DNA of 12,326 nt from CAYNMC01 sp964398365 (GTDB lineage: Bacteria > Patescibacteriota > Microgenomatia > UBA1400 > CAYNMC01). The translations under genes were made by a program, and so were the position numbers. The notes beneath the pieces were generated by a model. It made no database searches and had not been told where the DNA came from. It saw only the letters and a list, made by a program, of their open reading frames with translations. Location of the stretch: assembly GCA_964398365.1 (NCBI GenBank), contig CAYNMC010000007.1, positions 1 through 12,326 on the forward strand, in the 5' to 3' direction. Positions 6,769-12,221 of the stretch are shown one piece after another; positions within the stretch are counted from its first letter, which is position 1, and each line of letters begins with the position of its first letter.

Positions 6769-6815
6769 AATTAATACAATAAACGACAGCACGTGCAATT
6801 GATTTATGTAATAAT
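6769..6815 (+). repeat. 47-bp direct repeat, copy 2 (with GCACGTGC box)
   Basis: An exact copy of 6474-6520, with GCACGTGC at 6789-6796 and TAATAA at 6809-6814, again 12 nt apart. It is followed within 120 bp by the small unknown gene at 6933, so a transcript starting here could also cover that gene. Confidence 0.85.
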
Positions 6816-6868
6816 TATCCTTAAAATCCCGAAAGTGAAGTTTTTAGTTTATTTAAATAATTTAAACC

Positions 6869-6896
6869 TTGATTTTTGAGAAAATCTTGCTATGAT
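6869..6896 (+). promoter_or_regulatory. Promoter upstream of the small unknown gene
   Basis: TTGATT (6869-6874), a 16-nt spacer and TATGAT (6891-6896) with an extended TGC element before the hexamer. The predicted start near 6903 leaves a leader of about 30 nt before ATG 6933. Confidence 0.45.
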
Positions 6897-6932
6897 GCTT
6901 GATAATAAAAATATTTTTAGGTTTTAAAATAA

Positions 6933-7253
6933 ATGCCAGTTGAACAAGAAACCAAAACTTCTTTAAGTATTTATGATGAAAGAGATGGTTTGGTTCCGGG
7001 CTGGACAGAAGTAGTTTCCCATTTTGATTTAAAAGCATTAAATTTAAATCCTGGAGAAATAAAGCTTTTAAAAGGCTATTATCGCGGCCACAAACGAATT
7101 GCCAAAGGCCAAAAAAAGAGAGGACAAAGAATTCTGGAGGCTTTAGGAAAAAATCCATGGTTTTTGGCTTTTGAAGAGAAAAATGGGAACCTGCTTACCG
7201 AAATTGCCAAGTTCATTCGCAATCCAAGTGAACAACATCAAAAACAATCATAA
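6933..7253 (+). CDS. Small unknown protein
   Basis: A 106-residue soluble, highly charged protein. I do not recognise a family. The middle is strongly basic (about 45-70: KLLKGYYRGHKRIAKGQKKR), which could suit nucleic-acid contact, but no helix-turn-helix or zinc site is evident. The N-terminal half carries acidic residues and the C-terminus ends in a Gln/Ser-rich tail. A promoter with an extended -10 lies 37 nt upstream. The start ATG 6933 has no Shine-Dalgarno; a TAAAAT only 2 nt before it is too close to be its -10. It lies between the repeat array and a decayed gene, so it may belong to a variable island. That it is a real gene is likely from the promoter and amino-acid composition, but unproven. 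Confidence 0.6.
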   Translation: MPVEQETKTSLSIYDERDGLVPGWTEVVSHFDLKALNLNPGEIKLLKGYYRGHKRIAKGQKKRGQRILEALGKNPWFLAFEEKNGNLLTEIAKFIRNPSEQHQKQS

Positions 7254-7329
7254 AATTCTTATTCTCCTACATTTCTCTTCTTTTCTCACCAAACTCCATT
7301 TTGTTTTACAGTGGTGTATATCTTCAGGG

Positions 7330-7749
7330 ATGATAAAAAATCATTAACCATTCAACCGCCGCTTGACGCCACGGCTTTAGGTCAGCAGTATTGGAAAGAA
7401 AGAAATAAGGGTAACCAGATGGCAGAGTAAATAGGTAAAGATCATATAAGATTCTCAATTTGGTCGCACTTGAAGATAAAGAGAAAAGATTAGCAGAGAT
7501 AAACGAACCTTCTAAAATTTTCCAGCGTCAAAGGAGATTGATCAGCCACGGCGCGGTACCTACCTTTGGGATCCCAAAGTGCCCGTGGCGGCGCGCCTTG
7601 GCGGGCTAAACGAAAATGAACCTTGGCCAAAAAGAAAAACAAGTTGGCCAGAAGTGATCGCAAAACAATGTTGGCCGGAAGAACAAATTAGAGCCGCCTC
7701 TCCTTGTTCTTGGCTAGATAAACTCTTTGACTGGCTTTGGCGCCTCTAA
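7330..7749 (+). pseudogene. Decayed gene read in three frames
   Basis: A -10-like TATATC (7317-7322) ends 7 nt before ATG 7330, the same spacing as other starts here. That frame stops after five codons (MIKNH), but one extra A in the A6 run at 7335-7340 would join it to an open frame reading KSLTIQPPLDATALGQQYWK (stop 7428-7430). The signal moves to a second frame from 7439 (ILNLVALEDKEKRLAEINEP). It then moves to a third, open from 7516, that reads GTYLWDPKVPVAARLGGLNE and ends DKLFDWLWRL at TAA 7747-7749. The final stop overlaps the stop of the opposing gene in CTAA, just as nusG does, which supports a once-real 3' end. At least two or three frame breaks make it non-functional unless the assembly is wrong. 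No family is recognised. Confidence 0.5.
7545..7589. repeat. Nested GC-rich inverted repeat
   Basis: GCCACGG (7545-7551) pairs with CCGTGGC (7583-7589). Nested inside, CTTTGGGATCCCAAAG (7564-7579) is a perfect 16-bp palindrome. The patch is clearly richer in GC than its surroundings and lies inside the decayed gene. It may be part of the old coding sequence or an inserted element. Confidence 0.55.
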
Positions 7750-9428
7750 TTTTTAAACTTTAAGAAAAAGTAGCCAAGAAGCAGGAGATTTAGTGCCGTT
7801 ATCCCCATGCCAATTTTTTCCACTCTGGTCTTTTGGTATTCAATCACCACCTGATGTTTGCCGGCCGGCAGAGTAAAATCCAAAACGCCTTTATCCTGAT
7901 ACTGATAGCTTTTCGGTTGGCTGTCCACCGTCAAACTGACATCGGGAAAGTATAAAAGGTTCACCCGGTAACGGCTCTCAGTTTTATTCTCGGCCTCAAA
8001 ACTCAACCGCTGGCTCTTTTTAATCACTTTGGTCGCTTGACCTTCGCCTTGAAGAATCTCAATCAGCGGCCGGGGTGTTTTGAGATATTGGCGATCGGCC
8101 CAACGGGGCGTGTATTCTTCAAAAGTGTTACTCGTATCGCCATCGCCAACAAAACTTTGGGGCGGCCAGTCCAGCCAGGCGTTAACGCGGAGGTGGTTGC
8201 GGTTGGTGTACAGGCAGACGAAAATCAAAACTAAGCCTGCAAGGATCGCCGGCGCCAACTTGAGTTTCTTAAATCCCTTAAGTAACTTAAGGCGGACCGA
8301 ATTTAGCCGGGCCACCAGCCATCCTCCCAAAACTGAGGCTGAAAAAACTGTTAAGAATAAATATCGCCAAGGGTAATCAATATAAGCAAACTTGTTCACT
8401 ACCTGCCAAACTGGCCGGGAGACCGGCTGCATCATCAGAAGAGAAAAAAGAAAAATAAAGAAGAAAAACACGGCATTTACTGCCTTAAAGGTTGATCCTT
8501 TAAGAACAATAAGCAGGAAGGCGAAAACTACTGCCAACCATTGGGCCGCACCCAACTGGAAACTCATGCCGTCATTGGGACCGGCAAAAGAAAAACCATA
8601 ACCCCAAGGAGAATAAATAAGCTGCCTGAAACTGGGAAAATGTTCCGCAAAAACGGCACTCTTCCCTGCCATTATTTGACTAAAAATAGTTTCTCTTTTC
8701 AAAAAGACGGCCGGCAGAAGATAGAAGGCTGTCAAACCAAAACCCAACGCAAAAGTAAGTAGGATTAATTTAAGTTTTTTTAAATTCACCCAAAAACCGC
8801 CTTTTTCTAAAAACAACCCAAGCGAAAATAAAAGAAGCGCGGGCAGAGTCAGCAAGAAAATCAACATATGACTCAAAATCAGTCCCGCCAAAGCAGTTCC
8901 CCCCAAAATAACAGTCTTGAAGGTTGATCCTTGAAGACTGTAAAACAGAAGAGGGAGGAAAACAAAAGTCCATGATTCCCCCAGAGAGCCGCGGACAAAA
9001 ATATCGACAAAGCGGTAAGGTGCCCAGAGATATAAAAAGGCGCCGATAAAACCGGCAAAGCGGGATTTCCAGAGGCTACGCTGCCAAACGTACATCGTCA
9101 AACCCGAAAAAACAAAACTCAAGATGAAAAGCACTTTAAGGCAATCATAAATGGAGAGTCCCAGCCACAAAAATGGCATACCCCCTAACCACGGTAGATG
9201 GTAACTAAAGATAAACAGAGGATAACCAAAACCATGAAGTGAACCCAAAAGATAACGCGGCGGCAACTGGCCATCCCGCAGGGCTTCTTGATAATAATAA
9301 AGCCTTACCACTTGATGCGGGCCGTCGTGCGAGGTAAAAAGACCGGAGTGGATTAAAGCCTTAGTCGCGAAAAGAGAGGAAAGAAGAAGGAGGAAGATAA
9401 AAAGCCAATCTTTCCCTGTAATTTTCAT
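7746..9428 (-). CDS. PTPS-related multi-spanning membrane protein (GT-C-like)
   Basis: A 560-residue integral membrane protein with about a dozen hydrophobic segments from residue 7 to about 408. An extracytoplasmic domain rich in charged and aromatic residues follows (about 410-535), then a last membrane helix (541-556). After the first helix comes S33-H-D35-G, then YYYQEALRDGQLPPRY and GFGYPLFIFSYHLPW. This layout matches the '6-pyruvoyl-tetrahydropterin synthase-related' membrane family, whose fold resembles GT-C glycosyltransferases/YfhO-type proteins. Asp35 in the first outer loop is where GT-C enzymes place the catalytic acid. A role in attaching sugars to surface molecules is inference. 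Two loops carry the same GSTFK insertion (167-171 and 311-315) from a repeated DNA hairpin. ATG 9428 has no Shine-Dalgarno. It follows galU in the same direction across a 75-nt, extremely AT-rich spacer. Confidence 0.85.
   Translation of the reverse strand: MKITGKDWLFIFLLLLSSLFATKALIHSGLFTSHDGPHQVVRLYYYQEALRDGQLPPRYLLGSLHGFGYPLFIFSYHLPWLGGMPFLWLGLSIYDCLKVLFILSFVFSGLTMYVWQRSLWKSRFAGFIGAFLYLWAPYRFVDIFVRGSLGESWTFVFLPLLFYSLQGSTFKTVILGGTALAGLILSHMLIFLLTLPALLLFSLGLFLEKGGFWVNLKKLKLILLTFALGFGLTAFYLLPAVFLKRETIFSQIMAGKSAVFAEHFPSFRQLIYSPWGYGFSFAGPNDGMSFQLGAAQWLAVVFAFLLIVLKGSTFKAVNAVFFFFIFLFSLLMMQPVSRPVWQVVNKFAYIDYPWRYLFLTVFSASVLGGWLVARLNSVRLKLLKGFKKLKLAPAILAGLVLIFVCLYTNRNHLRVNAWLDWPPQSFVGDGDTSNTFEEYTPRWADRQYLKTPRPLIEILQGEGQATKVIKKSQRLSFEAENKTESRYRVNLLYFPDVSLTVDSQPKSYQYQDKGVLDFTLPAGKHQVVIEYQKTRVEKIGMGITALNLLLLGYFFLKFKN
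8484..8504. repeat. Short hairpin repeat AAGGTTGATCCTT, copy 1 (in frame in a coding gene)
   Basis: CTTAAAGG (8484-8491), TTGAT loop, CCTTTAAG (8497-8504): a perfect 8-bp inverted repeat. The 13-bp core 8488-8500 is shared with two other sites. On the coding strand it encodes LKGSTFK (residues 309-315) in a loop between membrane segments. Confidence 0.75.
8912..8940. repeat. Short hairpin repeat AAGGTTGATCCTT, copy 2 (in frame in a coding gene)
   Basis: The core 8920-8932 is identical to copy 1. The outer arms differ but are also inverted: CAGTCTT (8912-8918) with AAGACTG (8934-8940), separated from the core by single G's. The coding strand reads LQGSTFK (residues 165-171), in the same frame as copy 1. 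Confidence 0.75.
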
Positions 9429-9503
9429 TGACTCAATTTTTAATAATTGAAAATTTAATCATTGTAAATTGATTGAAAATTAAAAAATGGAAATTAAAAT
9501 TTA

Positions 9504-10382
9504 TTAGAGATTTAGGCTTTTTAGATACTGCCGAAACTCACCTTTGATCTCCGGGTGTCGTAAAGCAAATTCAATTACCGTTTTTAAATATTCCAGTTTG
9601 CTGCCGGTATCAAAATATTGACCGTTTTTAATCTCGCAGGCGTAAATGGGAACTCCCTGTTCTCTAAGGACATTGATGGCATCAACCAGCCAAATTTCGC
9701 CTCCCTTGCCCGGTTTTAAAAAACGCAGGGCAGCAAAAATTTCCGGCGGTAAAATATAGGCGCCGTGGGCGGCTAGATTTGAAGGTGCCTCTTCCGGCGT
9801 CGGCTTCTCCACAATTTTCTTAATTTTATAAACACAACCCTCAACCGGCTCCAGCTCGGCAATGCCGTAACGCGAAAGGTGGGTTTTTTCTTTAATGCGC
9901 ACACCCGAAATCACCACCCCTCCATACTTTTGCCAAACCTTAATCATTTGCTGCAAACGCGGGGGTTTTGACCAAATAAAATCATCACCCCACATTACTG
10001 CAAAAGGATTTTTGCCCACCACCGGTTCAGCTGATAACACCGGCGTGCCATTGCCATAAGGTCCTTTTTGTCTTAAATAAATAAAATTAGCCATCTCAGA
10101 GATGCTTTTTACCTGTTCAAGCAGTTTTTCCTTACCGCCCATTTTGAGGTTGTTGACGAGATCGGCATTGGGAACATCAAAATGATCTTCAATCGCCCGC
10201 TTCATCGCGCCGGTAACAATGACAATATCCCTAATACCCGAAGCCACCGCCTCTTCAACCACGTATTGGACAACCGGCTTGTCCACAATCGGCAACATTT
10301 CTTTGGGCATGGCTTTGGTCTGGGGCAAAAAACGGGTGCCAAAACCGGCGGCAGGAATGACCACTTTACTGATGGTTTTCAT
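9504..10382 (-). CDS. galU: UTP-glucose-1-phosphate uridylyltransferase (GalU family)
   Basis: A 292-residue cytosolic nucleotidyltransferase that makes UDP-glucose from UTP and glucose-1-phosphate, a precursor for surface glycans. The signature PAAGFGTRFLPQTKAMPKEM (10-29) with G-x-G-T-R and the PKEMLP lysine is intact. Also visible are MWGDDF with metal-binding D133, V-E-K-P (191-194), GGEIWLVDAI (227-236) and YFDTGSKLEYL with D258. One departure is GNGTPVL (110-116) where GalU proteins usually have a GLGHAVL-like stretch, so substrate preference could differ from the standard enzyme. The start at 10382 is chosen because AGGAGGT lies 7 nt upstream, the only strong Shine-Dalgarno in the window; the frame runs open further to 10454 but without support. 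It is divergent from secE. Confidence 0.92.
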   Translation of the reverse strand: MKTISKVVIPAAGFGTRFLPQTKAMPKEMLPIVDKPVVQYVVEEAVASGIRDIVIVTGAMKRAIEDHFDVPNADLVNNLKMGGKEKLLEQVKSISEMANFIYLRQKGPYGNGTPVLSAEPVVGKNPFAVMWGDDFIWSKPPRLQQMIKVWQKYGGVVISGVRIKEKTHLSRYGIAELEPVEGCVYKIKKIVEKPTPEEAPSNLAAHGAYILPPEIFAALRFLKPGKGGEIWLVDAINVLREQGVPIYACEIKNGQYFDTGSKLEYLKTVIEFALRHPEIKGEFRQYLKSLNL

Positions 10383-10388
10383 AAGCTT

Positions 10389-10394
10389 ACCTCC
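10389..10394 (-). promoter_or_regulatory. Shine-Dalgarno site of galU
   Basis: Read on the minus strand, AGGAGG (within AAAGGAGGTAAGCTT) stands 6-7 nt before ATG 10382. It decides the start against the longer open frame. It is exceptional in this window, where other genes lack such sites. Confidence 0.85.
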
Positions 10395-10407
10395 TTTTAT
10401 AAAACTA

Positions 10408-10437
10408 ATTTTAACTAAAATCATCTTTGAGAAGCAA
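10408..10437 (-). promoter_or_regulatory. Probable galU promoter
   Basis: On the minus strand, TTGCTT (10437-10432), an 18-nt spacer and TAAAAT (10413-10408). The start would be about 10401, giving a leader of about 19 nt that includes the Shine-Dalgarno. This agrees with galU being the one led, SD-dependent message here. Confidence 0.45.
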
Positions 10438-10497
10438 GTCCAAATCAAAAGCAAAAATTCAAGTCTTTAAGTGTCTGTTTTTTACCAATATTCACTC

Positions 10498-10527
10498 TTG
10501 TTAAGCCATGAGCCTCCGTGTTAAAAT
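10498..10527 (+). promoter_or_regulatory. Leaderless promoter of secE-nusG
   Basis: TTGTTA (10498-10503), an 18-nt spacer and TAAAAT (10522-10527), with an extended TGT before the hexamer. ATG 10535 begins exactly 7 nt later. This makes the upstream in-frame ATG 10508 untranscribed from this promoter and favours the shorter SecE. Confidence 0.6.
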
Positions 10528-10534
10528 TATCTTT

Positions 10535-10753
10535 ATGCCTGACATTCAATTTACCCTGCCGGATTTTTCCGGCGGACCGGTAAATTTTTTAAAACAAACC
10601 AAAGAGGAGCTTAAAAAAGTTATTTGGCCAACGCGGCCGGAATTGTTTAAATTGACGCTCACGGTAATCGTTGTGAGTTTAATCGTCGGCGCTTATATCG
10701 GCCTTTTGGATTACGGGCTGACGAAGGCGACCGAAATTGTCGTTGGCAAATAA
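10535..10753 (+). CDS. secE: Preprotein translocase subunit SecE
   Basis: A 72-residue single-pass membrane protein, the small clamp subunit that stabilises SecY in the Sec translocon. The family hallmark is clear: FLKQTKEELKKVIWPTRPEL (about 18-37) is the conserved amphipathic helix. It is followed by a single membrane segment LTLTVIVVSLIVGAYIGLLD (about 40-59). The length fits the short bacterial form. I start it at ATG 10535, which is 7 nt after a TAAAAT extended -10 box; the frame continues upstream to ATG 10508, adding nine residues (MSLRVKIIF) that overlap the promoter. nusG starts 23 nt downstream, the standard secE-nusG operon. Confidence 0.93.
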   Translation: MPDIQFTLPDFSGGPVNFLKQTKEELKKVIWPTRPELFKLTLTVIVVSLIVGAYIGLLDYGLTKATEIVVGK

Positions 10754-10776
10754 TTAAAAATTAATGAGCAAAACAA

Positions 10777-11400
10777 ATGACCGCTAAAAAACTTAAAAAA
10801 ACCGAGAGTAAAAAATCGCCGGCAGCAAGCCAACTGCCTAACGAAAATCATTTTGTCATCAGCGAATCCCCTCACCCTCAAGCCGCCTGGTTTGCCATTC
10901 ACACCTACTCGGGCCATGAAAGAAAGGTGGCGATGGCTTTGATCCAACGAGTAGAAACAATGAACCTTAAGGATCAAATCTTTGAAATTTTGATTCCCAC
11001 CCAAAACAAAATTAAAATCATCAAAAGTCAAAAGCAAACCATTGCGGAAAAAATTTTCCCCGGTTACATGCTTGTCAAAATGATTCTCAACGATGACTCT
11101 TGGCTTTGCGTGCGCACCACGCAAGGTGTTACCGGTTTTGTCGGCGCCGGCAGAAAGCCAACCCCTCTGCCGGCTCAGGAAGTGGAAACGATCATCAAGT
11201 TTATGGCGCAAGAAGCGCCCAAATATAAAGCAAGTTTCTCAACCGGTGAGGCGGTGAAAATCATCGATGGTCCGTTCACCGATTTTTTGGGTACCGTGGA
11301 CCACATTGATGAGGAGAAGGGTAAAGTACGGGTGCTCGTTTCTATCTTCGGCAGAGAAACACCAGTAGAACTTGATTTCCTCCAAGTAAGCAAAATCTAA
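10777..11400 (+). CDS. nusG: Transcription termination/antitermination factor NusG
   Basis: A 207-residue RNA polymerase elongation factor. After a lysine/serine-rich N-terminal tail (1-36) comes the NGN domain, starting AWFAIHTYSGHERKVAMAL (37-55) and including IFPGYMLVKM (93-102) and GVTGFVG (117-123). The KOW domain follows with FSTGEAVKIIDGPFTDFLGT (154-173) and ends PVELDFLQVSKI. NGN binds the polymerase clamp; KOW in other bacteria contacts Rho or ribosomal protein S10. It lies 23 nt after secE and is probably co-transcribed. Unusually, rplK does not follow: its TAA overlaps the stop of the convergent LytR_C gene in the four bases CTAA (11397-11400). No Shine-Dalgarno is seen. Confidence 0.96.
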   Translation: MTAKKLKKTESKKSPAASQLPNENHFVISESPHPQAAWFAIHTYSGHERKVAMALIQRVETMNLKDQIFEILIPTQNKIKIIKSQKQTIAEKIFPGYMLVKMILNDDSWLCVRTTQGVTGFVGAGRKPTPLPAQEVETIIKFMAQEAPKYKASFSTGEAVKIIDGPFTDFLGTVDHIDEEKGKVRVLVSIFGRETPVELDFLQVSKI

Positions 11401-12101
11401 AACTCTCTGCTGAACTCTTCACCAATAATCAAAAGCAGATCTGCTTTTTCCGGCCGTTTTTCCCAAGCCGGCAGGGCGGAAATAGAAGCTTCAAACAAAC
11501 CGGCGATTTCTCTTACCATCGCCGCCGGCAAATCCGTGAGGTTAATTAACAAGTTTTGGCGGTAATCCTTTTTGGCAGCCTCGGCCTCTGTCACGACTTC
11601 CAACGCCAGCTGGCTTTTTTTCAGTTGGGCACTGGCGCTGGCGGTTAACTCCGGCAAAGGCGTGCCGTTATAAATTGCCACGCTAATTTTTTGAGGCAGA
11701 TTACTGGTGATTGAAGGGGAAGGTTTTGAGGGAGATGGACTACTTTCGTTATCTTTTGAATTATTAAGATCTAAATTGATTACTTCGATGATTTTATTGA
11801 GTGAGGGCCGGTAAAGCACCGCCTTGCCGGCTTTGCTCCAAACAAGAATTTTGTCGCCGTTTTGGCTATTTTGGAAAAAAGGCTGATCTTTAAGCTTCTC
11901 CTTATCGGAAACCGTGGCCAGCGTTGGCATTTCTTTTTCCGGCACGAGCATGAGTCGGGAGACTTGATTGAGCACTGTCAGCAATTCATTCTTTGCCAGC
12001 TGACGCTGAAAATAAGTGTACATGCCACCGGCGCCAACCAACAAACCAACCACCAGTAAAATGACCGGCAGGAGTTTTAAAGTTGAAGGACTTACACTCA
12101 T
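11397..12101 (-). CDS. LytR C-terminal-domain membrane protein (LytR_C-like)
   Basis: A 234-residue protein with one membrane anchor (about 9-30, LKLLPVILLVVGLLVGAGGM). Then comes a domain with DQPFFQNSQNGDKILVWSKA (72-91) and VLYRPSLNKIIEV, and a Ser/Pro/Asn-rich linker (about 111-137). Last is a C-terminal LytR_C-like domain, ISVAIYNGTPLPELTASASA (139-158) to ADLLLIIGEEF. The topology puts most of it outside the membrane. LytR_C domains accompany enzymes that attach glycopolymers to the wall, but the catalytic LytR-CpsA-Psr domain is absent, so it is probably an accessory or binding protein. I chose ATG 12101; GTG 12107 lies only 3 nt past the -10 box and would not be transcribed. It converges on nusG with overlapping stops. 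Confidence 0.8.
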   Translation of the reverse strand: MSVSPSTLKLLPVILLVVGLLVGAGGMYTYFQRQLAKNELLTVLNQVSRLMLVPEKEMPTLATVSDKEKLKDQPFFQNSQNGDKILVWSKAGKAVLYRPSLNKIIEVINLDLNNSKDNESSPSPSKPSPSITSNLPQKISVAIYNGTPLPELTASASAQLKKSQLALEVVTEAEAAKKDYRQNLLINLTDLPAAMVREIAGLFEASISALPAWEKRPEKADLLLIIGEEFSREF

Positions 12102-12110
12102 CTTCACTCC

Positions 12111-12139
12111 ATTCTACCACCCCCTCCTGCCTAGGTAAA
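12111..12139 (-). promoter_or_regulatory. Promoter of the LytR_C-like gene
   Basis: On the minus strand, TTTACC (12139-12134), a 17-nt spacer and TAGAAT (12116-12111), with an extended TGG before the hexamer. ATG 12101 is 9 nt after the -10, so the transcript is leaderless or nearly so. A GGAG lies in the gap, but it would be at the very RNA 5' end. Confidence 0.55.
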
Positions 12140-12140
12140 G

Positions 12141-12171
12141 ACCTATGCATTTACAGAGGTGATGCATAGGT
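12141..12171 (-). terminator. Perfect 10-bp hairpin between the LamG-like and LytR_C-like genes
   Basis: ACCTATGCAT (12141-12150) and ATGCATAGGT (12162-12171) pair completely around an 11-nt loop. It lies 51 nt past the LamG-like gene stop and directly upstream of the -35 box of the LytR_C-like gene. As a terminator it is imperfect because the minus-strand tail is only CTTTACC; an operator role is equally possible. TAGGT at 12132-12136 can compete for ACCTA at 12141-12145. Confidence 0.45.
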
Positions 12172-12182
12172 TATTTATCTAA

Positions 12183-12195
12183 AAGGATCAACCTT
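12183..12195. repeat. Short hairpin repeat AAGGTTGATCCTT, copy 3 (intergenic)
   Basis: AAGGATCAACCTT, the reverse complement of the 13-bp core at 8488-8500 and 8920-8932. Here it is outside genes, 27 nt after the end of the LamG-like gene. Read on the minus strand it is AAGG-TTGAT-CCTT followed by TT, a weak terminator-like shape. Confidence 0.7.
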
Positions 12196-12221
12196 GGAAA
12201 ACCCTAGTTTTTGCTCTCTCA

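Noticed and set aside
6474..6815. CRISPR array from the 47-bp repeats
   Set aside because: Only two repeat copies, 248 bp apart, with no regular spacers and no cas genes nearby.
6301..6932. SRP RNA, tmRNA, RNase P RNA or 6S RNA in the non-coding stretch
   Set aside because: No conserved SRP tetraloop region, tmRNA tag frame or RNase P core motifs seen; 6S RNA cannot be judged by eye.
8037..8762. Plus-strand ORFs within the 560-aa membrane protein gene
   Set aside because: They are shadows opposite a clear membrane-protein frame, with biased composition and no promoters or family motifs.
10383..10454. Longer N-terminus for GalU starting at 10454
   Set aside because: A strong AGGAGGT precedes ATG 10382, the family motif begins right after it, and the extension overlaps the predicted promoter.
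10764..10787. Tiny ORF MSKTNDR overlapping the nusG start
   Set aside because: Seven codons, no ribosome site; most likely chance, although a leader peptide cannot be excluded.
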